Assembly: GCA_017420755.1 (NCBI GenBank)
Contig: JAFQOG010000005.1
Location: 1-64,000 of the forward strand
Source: Clostridia bacterium
GTDB taxonomy: Bacteria; Bacillota; Clostridia; Oscillospirales; CAG-272
Direction of reading: 5' to 3'
DNA: 64,000 bases
A model generated the notes under the pieces. That model had not been told where the DNA came from. It was given only the letters and a program-made list of their open reading frames with translations, and did no database searches. A program made the translations under genes and the position numbers. This document shows, piece by piece, positions 50,886-59,791 of the stretch (positions within the stretch are counted from its first letter, which is position 1; each line of letters starts with the position of its first letter).

Positions 50886-53035
50886 TATTCGCCTTGCTTT
50901 GGTGCTGTTATAATCAATTTAACCTCAGCATCACTTTCGGATGAAAGGTGTAAAAGAACTCTTGAATTAGTTCCCAAATCACCACTATTAACTATATATG
51001 ATAGGACCTCACCGGTCAAAATCTCAACTGTTTTACCACCAATAATAACCTCAAGCTTTACATCCTTGTTGTCAATAGCAATTGTTGTACCTTGGATATA
51101 GAAGATTGTATAATATACATCCTCGCCAGCATTTAAGGCAATAGTTGTTGTGCTACTTTCAGGCTCATCACCATTAACCAAGAAAGGATATTCAAGGCTA
51201 CCATCACGCTTGTGATTTATATGAACATCTATGCTTGTTTCGTCGCCAAACGGGAGATATTCCGCTTGTGTTTCGTACTCCTCGCTAAAAATAGCTTTTA
51301 TAAAGTAATTTGCAGCTTCTGTAAGTCCAGCAAATGTATATTTGCCGTTTTCATCACATGTCGCCTCTTTGATTAGTGTGTATTCATCATTTTCATACTT
51401 ATAAAGCTCTATTTTTGCGTTTGGTGAAATTTCATTTTCAAGTAAAACATTAACATTATAGTCTGCCTTTGTTTGTGCAAAGGTCATTGTTGCAGAAATA
51501 ACAATTTCCGGATATTCAACATCCACACTGCTATCGTTCTTTGAGGCAAAGCAAATAAGAACTGTTTCTCCAACCTTTACTGATTTTTTGTTTGGATTAC
51601 CGTTTATTAAGATATATGCATATTCTGTTGTGCTTTCAATTCTAACTGTGCCATCCTTGTCAGCAACAAATGAATAATAAACCTCTTTGTTTTCAGGAAC
51701 CTTTATATCGAACACATAGCTCTCAGTTGCATCAATCTTAAAAGGTGTTTCTTTTGAGCCCGGACGATAAATAATACCGGTAATTTTTTCGCCTGCTTCA
51801 TCGGAGGTTGAAAGTTTAAACTTGCCGCCGTTTTTGGAATTCAATACAACTCTTATAACACCGTTTTCGTCGGCTGAGTAATCCTCTATTCCATAGCGAA
51901 TAATTGCTGTTTTAGATTCAATTTCAATCACCTTGCCATCATAATCGGGGACGCTATACCATAGTGAAGCATCCTTTTCAAGTGATACATCAATATCACC
52001 AGGTAAAAAGATTGCCGTATTTCTTGATGAGCCTGCAGCTTCCTCTGATAAAATCATATCGGCTGTCATTGCGTGATTTTTCTTAAATTCGACAACATCT
52101 GCATAAAGACCATTCTTCGAGTTAACAACAACGAAATAATCGCCGTTTACTAAGTTAAAGGAGTGCGCGCCATTTTCTTTGGTTGTACCAGAGCCAATAA
52201 GCTTTAAGCTCTTATCATATAATAGCAGCTCAACGCCCTCTTGCGATACACCATTTTCATCCTTTACAAAAACAGTGTAGAAAAAGGCAGCATTGCTAAT
52301 AGTGAATTGTACATTAACCTTTTTTCCATTTTCAAAGCTGATTTGATGACCGCCAACAGGTGAAAAGGCGTAGTTGCCTTCGCTGTGAGATACTGCTGCC
52401 GTGTAGCTATCGCCCGGTTCAACAGTAAACGAAGCCTTGCCATCCTCTCCTGTAACAACGCTGTCAACAACCTCAAGCGCACCGTCAAGAAGCTCAACCA
52501 AAATGTTTTCAAGAGCCTTTCCGTGCATATCGGTTGCTGTAATCACATATGTTTCAAGGCGTTTAATAACAACCTTAACAACGGTTTTTCCTTCTGGGAA
52601 AGGGGTCTTCTCGGTTGTCATTACATATCCGTCAGGCACTTCGTTAATTTGCACCTTGAAGCTTTCAAGCTTGTTGTATTCATATTTTGCAACGCCCTCT
52701 GCGTCTGTTATCTTTTGTGGCAAGCAGAGCTTATCATTACAAATTTGAAGGTCAACACCCTCAACAGGCTGTCCTAATTGGTCTTCGACATAAACTGTAT
52801 AATATACAGGGCCGCTTGTTTCTCCACCGTTTGTCTCAGTGTTTGTTTCGCTTTCTGTTACTTTATCAGTTTCTGTCTGGCTTCCCGTGTCTGTGCTTGA
52901 ATCAGATGTGGTTGGCTTATCAGCCTCTGTATCGGTATCTGTATCGGAATCAGATGTACCACCACACGAAGCGAATATTAGAGTCATACTAAAAATGAAA
53001 GCTACTATTAGTAAAATTGCAAATATTTTTTTCAT
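50885..53035 (-). CDS. Multidomain lipoprotein with SpaA/prealbumin-like repeats
   Basis: A 716-residue surface lipoprotein. The lipobox is LIFASCGGT (Cys near 24), followed by a 50-residue Ser/Thr/Asp/Glu linker with DSDTDTDTE. Then come several beta domains of the SpaA/Cna-B or carboxypeptidase-regulatory type: YTVYVEDQLGQPVEGVDLQI (about 78), YVITATDMHGKALENILVEL (about 158) and YTVFVKDENGVSQEGVELLL (about 240), and YNVNVLLENEISPNAKIEL (about 515). Between and after them are jelly-roll-like segments with YYSF or YYTIFY strands. No catalytic motif is visible. It has its own promoter and faces the ferredoxin-thioredoxin gene. Confidence 0.85.
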   Translation of the reverse strand: MKKIFAILLIVAFIFSMTLIFASCGGTSDSDTDTDTEADKPTTSDSSTDTGSQTETDKVTESETNTETNGGETSGPVYYTVYVEDQLGQPVEGVDLQICNDKLCLPQKITDAEGVAKYEYNKLESFKVQINEVPDGYVMTTEKTPFPEGKTVVKVVIKRLETYVITATDMHGKALENILVELLDGALEVVDSVVTGEDGKASFTVEPGDSYTAAVSHSEGNYAFSPVGGHQISFENGKKVNVQFTISNAAFFYTVFVKDENGVSQEGVELLLYDKSLKLIGSGTTKENGAHSFNLVNGDYFVVVNSKNGLYADVVEFKKNHAMTADMILSEEAAGSSRNTAIFLPGDIDVSLEKDASLWYSVPDYDGKVIEIESKTAIIRYGIEDYSADENGVIRVVLNSKNGGKFKLSTSDEAGEKITGIIYRPGSKETPFKIDATESYVFDIKVPENKEVYYSFVADKDGTVRIESTTEYAYILINGNPNKKSVKVGETVLICFASKNDSSVDVEYPEIVISATMTFAQTKADYNVNVLLENEISPNAKIELYKYENDEYTLIKEATCDENGKYTFAGLTEAANYFIKAIFSEEYETQAEYLPFGDETSIDVHINHKRDGSLEYPFLVNGDEPESSTTTIALNAGEDVYYTIFYIQGTTIAIDNKDVKLEVIIGGKTVEILTGEVLSYIVNSGDLGTNSRVLLHLSSESDAEVKLIITAPKQGE

Positions 53036-53079
53036 TTTATCCTCCTAATTTATTTAAAATCTTACTTTTAGACACAAGT

Positions 53080-53108
53080 ATTATATCATTAAACTGTTTA
53101 TTTTGCAA
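53080..53108 (-). promoter_or_regulatory. Promoter of the 716-residue lipoprotein gene
   Basis: Minus strand: TTGCAA (53103-53108), 17-bp spacer, TATAAT (53080-53085). Confidence 0.8.
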
Positions 53109-53129
53109 TAATTTATTTATATATAAAGA

Positions 53130-53159
53130 AAAAAGAGCCGAAAATCGGCTCTTTTTATA
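53130..53159 (-). terminator. Terminator of the 562-residue lipoprotein gene
   Basis: AAAAAGAGCCGA pairs with TCGGCTCTTTTT around AAA. The stop codon of the gene lies at its edge (53155-53157). Confidence 0.87.
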
Positions 53160-54843
53160 TTTTTGTAACATATGTGAATGAAATATCAAGCTTTTGCTCG
53201 TTTGTGTTGGTGATTGAGAACTCTATAGGATAAGTGCCCTCTATGATTTCTTTTGTTTCTTCATCCTCATATACATAAGGAATTAAATCAAGAACTATTT
53301 CAATTTTTCCATTTTCATCTGCTATATATTCAGTGTCAACACCATTAACCTTAATCTTTATGCCTTGAGCATTTTTGATTGTGAGGGTAGCTGCCCTTTG
53401 CTTTGATGCAACAAAATAAAGTGTTTGTCCAGCATCGATATTAACATGATAAGCGATTGGGTCTATTGTGTCATCAATTACAATTTTGCTATCCTCTGCA
53501 CCTTTTTCGTTTTCAACCAAATAAGCACAAGCGAAAAGCCATGCATTCTTTTCCGGAACCTCTATTTTTTCGCCCTCTATAACATTGCCATTTTCATCCA
53601 CTATATCAGGATATTTGAAAATGTTTTGTTCTCCGTACCAGCCCTGTTGCTCAAGAATGTTTTTGATTGCATACTCAAGCTCCTTTGTTAGTGGAACAAC
53701 GCCAGCCAAATCGCACTTTTCTGCATATTTTTCTATCATATTGTTATATACTTCTTCTCTTAGTGGTGTGCCATTTTCATCCACAAAGATTTTAAAAAGC
53801 TTTGTTGTTTCGCACATTTTACTAAATGAAGCAATATATCTGCTCGCGCTTGTTATTCTCACAAGCACAATTGCTCCGTCTTCGTTGCCCAAATGATAAA
53901 ATCCATCGTTTTCACTGTAAACAACATTAAGATTTTTGTCTGTCACATCAAGATCAACAATATCGGCATTTAAATAATTATATTCGCAGACCTTGCTTGG
54001 CACTTGTGTTGGTACATAATCAAGCTTTTGAATTTCCTTGGTTGGATCTCCTATGCGCTCAACAGTTAAAAAGCAGCTGTCGGTCGCCAAGGACTTAACG
54101 CCTATTACAAAAATCGGATATTGGTCGCCGTTTTGAACCTCTGCTGTAAAGGCTCTATCCTTTATTTCAACAGTACTTTCCTCAAGCACGTATCCACTTT
54201 GTCCAAAGAATCCAATCGTGATTGCGACATCGCAAATATAGCTAAACTTGTACACTCCCCCCACCGTAGGCTGGAAAAGATAGTACGATTGGTTGTCAAT
54301 TGCGACCTTGTTTGCGCCCTCTTTTACAAATTGCGCTTCGTAGTCAAATCTTTCGCCTTCCTTTGCGTTGTATGGGACAATTGTCATTTTTCTGTCAGTT
54401 GCTTCATTGTAAAGCATGACCTCTTTAGTTGGTGCATTCTTTGACAAAACACATTCCGACTCGTCATATATAACGCCTTCGTCAGTATAAATAAGCTCAA
54501 AGGTGTAGTTGTCACCATCAAGTGTAGTAGTAACCTCACCGTTTGCATTTGTCTTTTTCATGCCACCAATTTCTTCGCCATCCTTTAAAAGCTGAACAAA
54601 CACACCTGAGGTGATAGGCTCTCCCTTGAAATTAACAACCTTGACGGTGTATTCCGTTTCTGTTGACTCATTTTCTGTGTCGGTATTTGTGTCAGTTTCT
54701 GTTTCTTTGTCATTTTTATCGGAGCTTGTGTTGGCTGTTGTATCAGTTTTTGTATCAGTGTCCTTATCAGAACCACCACATGCTGCAAAAATAAAGAGCG
54801 AAAGAAAAACAAAAGCTATAATTAATAATATTTTCTTATTCAT
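53155..54843 (-). CDS. Multidomain lipoprotein with SpaA-like and shared repeat domain
   Basis: A 562-residue surface lipoprotein. The lipobox is FIFAACGGS (Cys near 22), followed by a TDTKTDTT and ETDTNTDTE-rich linker. The SpaA-like domain (about 66-145) starts EYTVKVVNFKGEPITSGVFV. A PPC-like beta domain (YYLFQPTVGGVYKFSYICD near 195) follows. A segment of about 130 residues (about 304-437; NDGFYHLGNEDGAIVLVRI to WLFACAYL) also occurs twice in the next lipoprotein upstream (54898-58302). No enzyme motif is visible. It lies 54 bases after that gene and may be expressed by read-through. Confidence 0.83.
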   Translation of the reverse strand: MNKKILLIIAFVFLSLFIFAACGGSDKDTDTKTDTTANTSSDKNDKETETDTNTDTENESTETEYTVKVVNFKGEPITSGVFVQLLKDGEEIGGMKKTNANGEVTTTLDGDNYTFELIYTDEGVIYDESECVLSKNAPTKEVMLYNEATDRKMTIVPYNAKEGERFDYEAQFVKEGANKVAIDNQSYYLFQPTVGGVYKFSYICDVAITIGFFGQSGYVLEESTVEIKDRAFTAEVQNGDQYPIFVIGVKSLATDSCFLTVERIGDPTKEIQKLDYVPTQVPSKVCEYNYLNADIVDLDVTDKNLNVVYSENDGFYHLGNEDGAIVLVRITSASRYIASFSKMCETTKLFKIFVDENGTPLREEVYNNMIEKYAEKCDLAGVVPLTKELEYAIKNILEQQGWYGEQNIFKYPDIVDENGNVIEGEKIEVPEKNAWLFACAYLVENEKGAEDSKIVIDDTIDPIAYHVNIDAGQTLYFVASKQRAATLTIKNAQGIKIKVNGVDTEYIADENGKIEIVLDLIPYVYEDEETKEIIEGTYPIEFSITNTNEQKLDISFTYVTKI

Positions 54844-54862
54844 AATTTCTCCGTTTTAAATA

Positions 54863-54892
54863 AATTAGGCGGAGATTAACCACCGCCTAATT
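54863..54892 (-). terminator. Weak terminator or intercistronic hairpin
   Basis: AATTAGGCGG pairs with CCGCCTAATT around a 10-base loop; on the minus strand it is followed only by TATTTAAAAC. It would only partly stop transcription between the two lipoprotein genes. Confidence 0.5.
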
Positions 54893-54897
54893 ATAAA

Positions 54898-57800
54898 TTA
54901 TTCGGCAACTTTAGGACCGAGTTCTTCGTAGTAGTAGCAAAGCTTTGTCCAAGAGTTTTCAACGCCCTCAAATGTGAATTTATCCATGAGCATTTGAAGT
55001 GCCTCTGCAAGCTCCTCTGTTACTGCAACACAGCCCTGTCTTTCTGGGAAGCCAGCCTCATCAAGCATCAAGCCAACATATTTTTCAATAACTGAAGAAT
55101 AGTTAGGTGCCAAAACTGCCCCCTCCGGAGGTGTGATGAGCACTGCTTCTGTTTCGAGTGTTTCCTCGTCAACTATAACATACTCATATCCATATGCCTT
55201 GTATTTTCCATCAACAATATATCCATGGTATTTACCATTGAGAATATCGTCCATTTGATAGAATTCCCAGTTTTCCTCAAAATCAGCGCCCCACAGCTCG
55301 CGAAGCTCGTCCTCGCTGTAATTGCTAAGGTAAGCCATAGCTTGTTGGTCAACCTCGGTTATAGCGAAATTGAATGCCTTTGACTTTAAAAGATCCTTAA
55401 TAGACATTGTTGTAAAGATGCTTGTATATTGATGGAAATCCGCGTAAACAATTGAGCCAAGTGAACCATCCTCTAAAACATGATGGTAATAGCCGTCGTC
55501 ACCGAGCTTAACATCAATTCCACCGGCGATTGTATCACCTTGTGCTCCACCAATACCCTCTTCCCAAGTGAATGGTCCAGGAGATGCAGAAATGAAGTAA
55601 TCAAAAGTTTCACCAATGTACTTCACATCAAATGTGAACTTACCATATTGATATTGATCGTAGTAAGCGAAGTCGATGTAATATTCCTTGCCTTCTTCCA
55701 TATATGCAACCAATGTTGCGTTAGTATAGTCTCTTTGGAAAATTCCGTCACCATCCGGATCAACAAGCAATTCCTCGCAGAATCTTTCACCAACATCGGA
55801 ATATGTGTATTGGATTCTGTCGCCATTTTTAACCCATTCATCGTGATTACCAATGAAAATCCATCCGTCAACCTCATAAATACTATCGGTTGTGAATCTA
55901 TATACACCAGATTTTGTTGGAACAAATTTATAGAGCAAGCCTCTTGGCATGATAACTCTATTATATTCAACAAGGTTTGGCGCGTCTTCCTTTACCTCAT
56001 ACGCGCTAAACGGAGCAAGTCCCTTAATTGGGTCCTCAAGCTGTTTTCCGTCTGTTCCGTAAGCATCATAGTAATAGCAAAGTGTTAACCACTGGTTAGG
56101 GTTGCCTCTGCCGATACCATTGTTTTGTTTAACAAACGCATTAAGATACTTTTGAAGCGTTGGTGTAACTGGGCAGTAAGAATAAATTTGTGAGTTTGAT
56201 GCGTAGTTACAATATTGAATTAAATCATCATAGCAGTTAACACCGTCAATAATAAGCTCCTTAGTTTCTGTGATTTTAAGTGTTAAGGAGATATTATTTG
56301 AATAGTTTGTATAGTTAATCAAGCTTGCCAAAAGAAGTGGACCGTTTTTATCGCCAACATGGTAGTAGCCATCATCGCCGAGAACAACTGAAATGTAATT
56401 TTCATAATCAGCAAGGTCGTCGGTAAGGTCCGATACTGCATCACGAGGAATGAAGGTTTCAACATCAACCTCTTTAGCCTTTACAACGCGGAAATTCTTC
56501 AAATAAACCGCATCGTCTCCCTCATAATCGGAAATATTCTTTAAGTAAACGAATGCAACATCATATGTGCCATCTTCATTTGCAACCCATGGACAGCAAC
56601 CGCTCCATTCCTCACTTTCACCTGAAATGGTGTATATATCCTTATTGTTAACTAAAACATAAAGAATATCATATCCTTGCTCAGTTGAAGCAAAGTAATC
56701 GAACATAAATGCTTCGCCAGCCTTTAAGGTAACTGATGCATGAAGAATAGCGAAGGATGAATCCTTATCGAAGTTTGATGGCTTAATGCAAGCAACGCCA
56801 TCCTTGCTTGTCACAATAAATGGCCAAGCATATTCCGCATCGCTTGAATCCTTTTCAGGGGAATAGATAATTCCACTATTTGTGGTGCCAAGAACCTTAT
56901 CAAGAGCATCTTGAGGTGGCATTTCCTCAGTTGGCTTATCGGTAGGAGTCAATTCTGTGATGTCGTTAAAAATGTTTTGCTTGTAGTTCTCATCAGTTTG
57001 AATATAGTATTCAAAGAGCATATCAAAATATTTTTCGCTTGGAACTGCGCCACTGTGCATAAATGAAATCATGCCATAGCGGTCAATAACGATGGTAACA
57101 GGGTTACCAGTGATGCCAAATGCACTTTCAATATCGTTTGCATCCTTAAGCATTGGGAGGTCAAGTCCAAACGCGCCAACAATACCAGCCTTAGCGTTAG
57201 CGAAAATAGTATCAATATTATCTGTATTCGCTTCGTTTAACTCTGTCACAAAATTAGCAAGAGCTGCTCTTAGCTTGTTATCATCAGCATCTGCAATTGC
57301 TGTTTCGATTGATTGAGCAAGTGTCTTAGCCGCAGTGCTAACATCACCTGTATTCTTAATGCTTGCAAGCAAATTATCAAGCTCGGCTTCTATTTTTGTC
57401 TTATCAAAGCTATTTAAGCTGATATTAGGATTAGTAACAAGTGTTGCAGCAAGCGCCTTTAAGGAATCGTCCTTTTTGAGCTCATCGCAAATTGCGTTGT
57501 AGCTTCCGAATTTAGCATAGAATGCTGATTTAAAGTTGCTCACAGCTGTTTCGTTATCTCCACCAAGCTTGCCGTTCAATGCAAAAAGTGCAACCCTGTC
57601 GCTGTATTTTGCATAAGAAGCCTCCATATCTGGGAACTCCTCAATACAGTATGAGCAGGTTGTGAACCAGAAGTTAAGAACGATAGCCTTCTTTTCCTTC
57701 AAGATATCAGAGAACTTGTATGTGGTTCCGTCAAGCACGATTGAATAATCATAGATAATGTCCCCAAGCTTGTAGTTAGCAGCAGAGGCATCTCCACTTC

Positions 57801-58302
57801 TTGGCTTGGATTCGAGCTCAATGTCAGCAACACCGTTTTCGTCAAACTTGTACAAATCCTCAACTATGTAGCCCTTAGGAACATCCTCGATGGAAACTGT
57901 AAATTCCTCACCTGCTGGCAAAACAAATGAAGCGCTACCATTTTTATCGGTCTTACCCATTCTATCCTTAGAAATATTGCCAAGTGAGTCATAAATATAC
58001 ACTCTTATGTTTTCAAGAGGCATTTTTCCTTTTGTTTTTACAGTAACAGTAACCTTTTTGTCTCCCTCTGGCACTTGTTGGTCAGAGTCAGAGTCAGAAT
58101 CGGAATCTGAATCGGAATCAGAATCGGAATCAGTTTCTGTGTCAGTTTCAGATTGAACTGTATCATCGTTTTTGTCTGAGCTGTTTGCTGACGTATCGGT
58201 ATCTGTATCACCAGAACCGCCACAAGACGCAAAAACAAGGATTACGCCCACAAGCATAAGAACAACTAAAACGATAGACAATAGTTTTTTTGATTTTAGC
58301 AT
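54898..58302 (-). CDS. Large lipoprotein with thioredoxin (TlpA-like) domain and repeated C-terminal domain
   Basis: A 1134-residue surface lipoprotein. The lipobox is LVFASCGGS (Cys near 27), followed by an Asp/Ser linker with nine SD pairs. Next are a SpaA-like domain (about 83-165) and a TlpA/redoxin domain starting near 180 (IVLDGTTYKFSDILKEKKAI, LNFWFTTCSYCIEEFPD with CSYC near 214). A helical insertion of about 120 residues (TAVSNFKSAFYAKFG to GIVGAFGLDL) splits it before GNPVTIVIDRYGMI, the cis-Pro region. Two copies of a domain beginning GDDGYYH (about 638-750 and 930-1130) surround a PPC-like domain (LYKFVPTKSGVYRFTTDS). The active-site CxxC suggests a thiol-disulphide role on the outer surface. 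Confidence 0.86.
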   Translation of the reverse strand: MLKSKKLLSIVLVVLMLVGVILVFASCGGSGDTDTDTSANSSDKNDDTVQSETDTETDSDSDSDSDSDSDSDSDQQVPEGDKKVTVTVKTKGKMPLENIRVYIYDSLGNISKDRMGKTDKNGSASFVLPAGEEFTVSIEDVPKGYIVEDLYKFDENGVADIELESKPRSGDASAANYKLGDIIYDYSIVLDGTTYKFSDILKEKKAIVLNFWFTTCSYCIEEFPDMEASYAKYSDRVALFALNGKLGGDNETAVSNFKSAFYAKFGSYNAICDELKKDDSLKALAATLVTNPNISLNSFDKTKIEAELDNLLASIKNTGDVSTAAKTLAQSIETAIADADDNKLRAALANFVTELNEANTDNIDTIFANAKAGIVGAFGLDLPMLKDANDIESAFGITGNPVTIVIDRYGMISFMHSGAVPSEKYFDMLFEYYIQTDENYKQNIFNDITELTPTDKPTEEMPPQDALDKVLGTTNSGIIYSPEKDSSDAEYAWPFIVTSKDGVACIKPSNFDKDSSFAILHASVTLKAGEAFMFDYFASTEQGYDILYVLVNNKDIYTISGESEEWSGCCPWVANEDGTYDVAFVYLKNISDYEGDDAVYLKNFRVVKAKEVDVETFIPRDAVSDLTDDLADYENYISVVLGDDGYYHVGDKNGPLLLASLINYTNYSNNISLTLKITETKELIIDGVNCYDDLIQYCNYASNSQIYSYCPVTPTLQKYLNAFVKQNNGIGRGNPNQWLTLCYYYDAYGTDGKQLEDPIKGLAPFSAYEVKEDAPNLVEYNRVIMPRGLLYKFVPTKSGVYRFTTDSIYEVDGWIFIGNHDEWVKNGDRIQYTYSDVGERFCEELLVDPDGDGIFQRDYTNATLVAYMEEGKEYYIDFAYYDQYQYGKFTFDVKYIGETFDYFISASPGPFTWEEGIGGAQGDTIAGGIDVKLGDDGYYHHVLEDGSLGSIVYADFHQYTSIFTTMSIKDLLKSKAFNFAITEVDQQAMAYLSNYSEDELRELWGADFEENWEFYQMDDILNGKYHGYIVDGKYKAYGYEYVIVDEETLETEAVLITPPEGAVLAPNYSSVIEKYVGLMLDEAGFPERQGCVAVTEELAEALQMLMDKFTFEGVENSWTKLCYYYEELGPKVAE

Positions 58303-58346
58303 TATTTACTCCTATATATTAAAATTAACTATTTTAAGTCTTGTAT

Positions 58347-58375
58347 ATTATATCACACGGGCGGTTATTTGTCAA
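58347..58375 (-). promoter_or_regulatory. Promoter of the thioredoxin-lipoprotein gene
   Basis: Minus strand: TTGACA (58370-58375), 17-bp spacer, TATAAT (58347-58352), a full consensus match. Confidence 0.88.
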
Positions 58376-58477
58376 TAGAAGGTAAATTTAAGAATACTAT
58401 GTAATAAATTGTTTATAAAAAGTGCCGTGCCGTGTTTGACTTTTCATCTTTTTTTTAAAAATGTTCATTGAAAATTA

Positions 58478-58511
58478 ACAAAGCCTTCCTCGAAAAAGGA
58501 AGGCTTTTGGT
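58478..58511 (-). terminator. Terminator of the glycosyltransferase gene
   Basis: AAAGCCTTCC pairs with GGAAGGCTTT around TCGAAAAA; the minus strand continues with TTTGTTAATTTT. Confidence 0.75.
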
Positions 58512-58512
58512 T

Positions 58513-59556
58513 TTAAAAAACTGATTTGATTTTTTGGATTAGGCTTATTTTGCGTTTTGGAATAACAACAAGCTTTTGTGCACTGTCTGATATTTCCTTG
58601 CCATCATTTTTTACAATTAAAGCTATTATTTCAGAAACATATGCGTCTTTTTTATCATAAATCAAATTTACTTTTGCATCAGACTTATAAAATCTTGCAA
58701 TTTCCCTATCAATTTCAAAGAAATTGTTGCCAAGATATGCTTTCTTGCAAAATCCTATGTTGTTCTTTATATATATTCCACGATTAAACTCAACATTTTT
58801 CTTGAGCTCGGCTGTATGCTCATTTTCTGGCAAGGAGTTAAGAATTATATCAAATGTTGCACTTTTTTCCTCATCGTTTTCAATGGTTTGTTTAGAGTCG
58901 ATATCAAAAAAACAATATCCTGTGTGTGATTTTACCATCTTTTTTGCGTTTTTTGCAGCATAATAGCAAAGCAACATTTCACCGTATACATCAAAGGACT
59001 TATTTGCGAAAGCGTCGGTTTTTTCGAGCTCATTCTTCGCTAAAAGAAGTGTTTCCTTTTTGAAAATCTTGTTATAAAGAGTTGTGATAGACTCCGATTC
59101 TATCATATCTCTTACAAAAAATCTTAATATATGCTCGTTTTCAACTGAAATTTCATTGTTTGTTACAGGGTCGAGCTTATTTACATATTTTGCTTCTCCC
59201 TCACTATATGCAATTTCGCCGATTGAAATATCTGCTCCATTATCGATTATGCCATCGAGCATAGTTTTATAATAGGTAAAGGTTGGCTGAACTAATGGAT
59301 TAGTAAATGCAATATAATCTCCTTTTGCAATTAAAATTCCATACAAAACAGCACTTAAATTGCCTCTATGTGGTGTTTTAACGTACACAGGGCTGTACTT
59401 TTTTATAATTTCATCGTAATTTCCAGTTGAACCATCATCAATAACAATCAATTCATATTCATCATTTTTCAAGTACGAATCTCTTACCGCCTTCAAGGCT
59501 GAGTCAAGCTTTTTTTCGCAAACGTCACAAACAGTCATTATCAAGCTAAGCTTCAT
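58513..59556 (-). CDS. Glycosyltransferase family 2
   Basis: A 347-residue protein. The GT-A domain starts MKLSLIMTVCDVCEKKLDSA and has YELIVIDDGSTGNYDEI, the nucleotide-sugar binding motif, followed by LIAKGDYIAFTNP, where the usual DxD is replaced by TNP. The C-terminal half (about 220-347) is less conserved, ends in basic residues (VVIPKRKISLIQKIKSVF) and has no clear membrane segment. It may glycosylate a surface polymer or protein, but the acceptor is unknown and the lack of a DxD leaves activity open. It is a single gene with its own promoter. Confidence 0.82.
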   Translation of the reverse strand: MKLSLIMTVCDVCEKKLDSALKAVRDSYLKNDEYELIVIDDGSTGNYDEIIKKYSPVYVKTPHRGNLSAVLYGILIAKGDYIAFTNPLVQPTFTYYKTMLDGIIDNGADISIGEIAYSEGEAKYVNKLDPVTNNEISVENEHILRFFVRDMIESESITTLYNKIFKKETLLLAKNELEKTDAFANKSFDVYGEMLLCYYAAKNAKKMVKSHTGYCFFDIDSKQTIENDEEKSATFDIILNSLPENEHTAELKKNVEFNRGIYIKNNIGFCKKAYLGNNFFEIDREIARFYKSDAKVNLIYDKKDAYVSEIIALIVKNDGKEISDSAQKLVVIPKRKISLIQKIKSVF

Positions 59557-59591
59557 TTTTCTACCTTCTTTTCCAAATTATTTACCTTATT

Positions 59592-59620
59592 ATTATACAT
59601 TTACTTTTCTTAATTGTCAA
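59592..59620 (-). promoter_or_regulatory. Promoter of the glycosyltransferase gene
   Basis: Minus strand: TTGACA (59615-59620), 17-bp spacer, TATAAT (59592-59597). Confidence 0.87.
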
Positions 59621-59676
59621 TATATAGATTAAGTTAAATATATTGCTTATTTTTATGAAATATTTTCCATATTCAA

Positions 59677-59705
59677 TTGACTTTTATCTTCGTTTATATT
59701 ATACT
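59677..59705 (+). promoter_or_regulatory. Promoter of the putative glycosidase gene
   Basis: TTGACT (59677-59682), 17-bp spacer, TATACT (59700-59705). Downstream, TTTTGCACAA at 59740-59749 is nearly repeated at 59769-59778 (GTTTGCACAA), a possible direct-repeat site for the AraC-type regulator encoded nearby. Confidence 0.75.
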
Positions 59706-59791
59706 ATACACAGTGCTAATTTGAGATTTTTATTATTGATTTTGCACAAAAAACAATTTTGCGATTTTGTTTGCACAAGGAGACTAAAAAA

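Noticed and set aside
58081-58160. Phase-variable on/off switch through the SD-coding repeat
   Set aside because: The repeat unit is six bases, so changes in number keep the frame; only linker length would vary.
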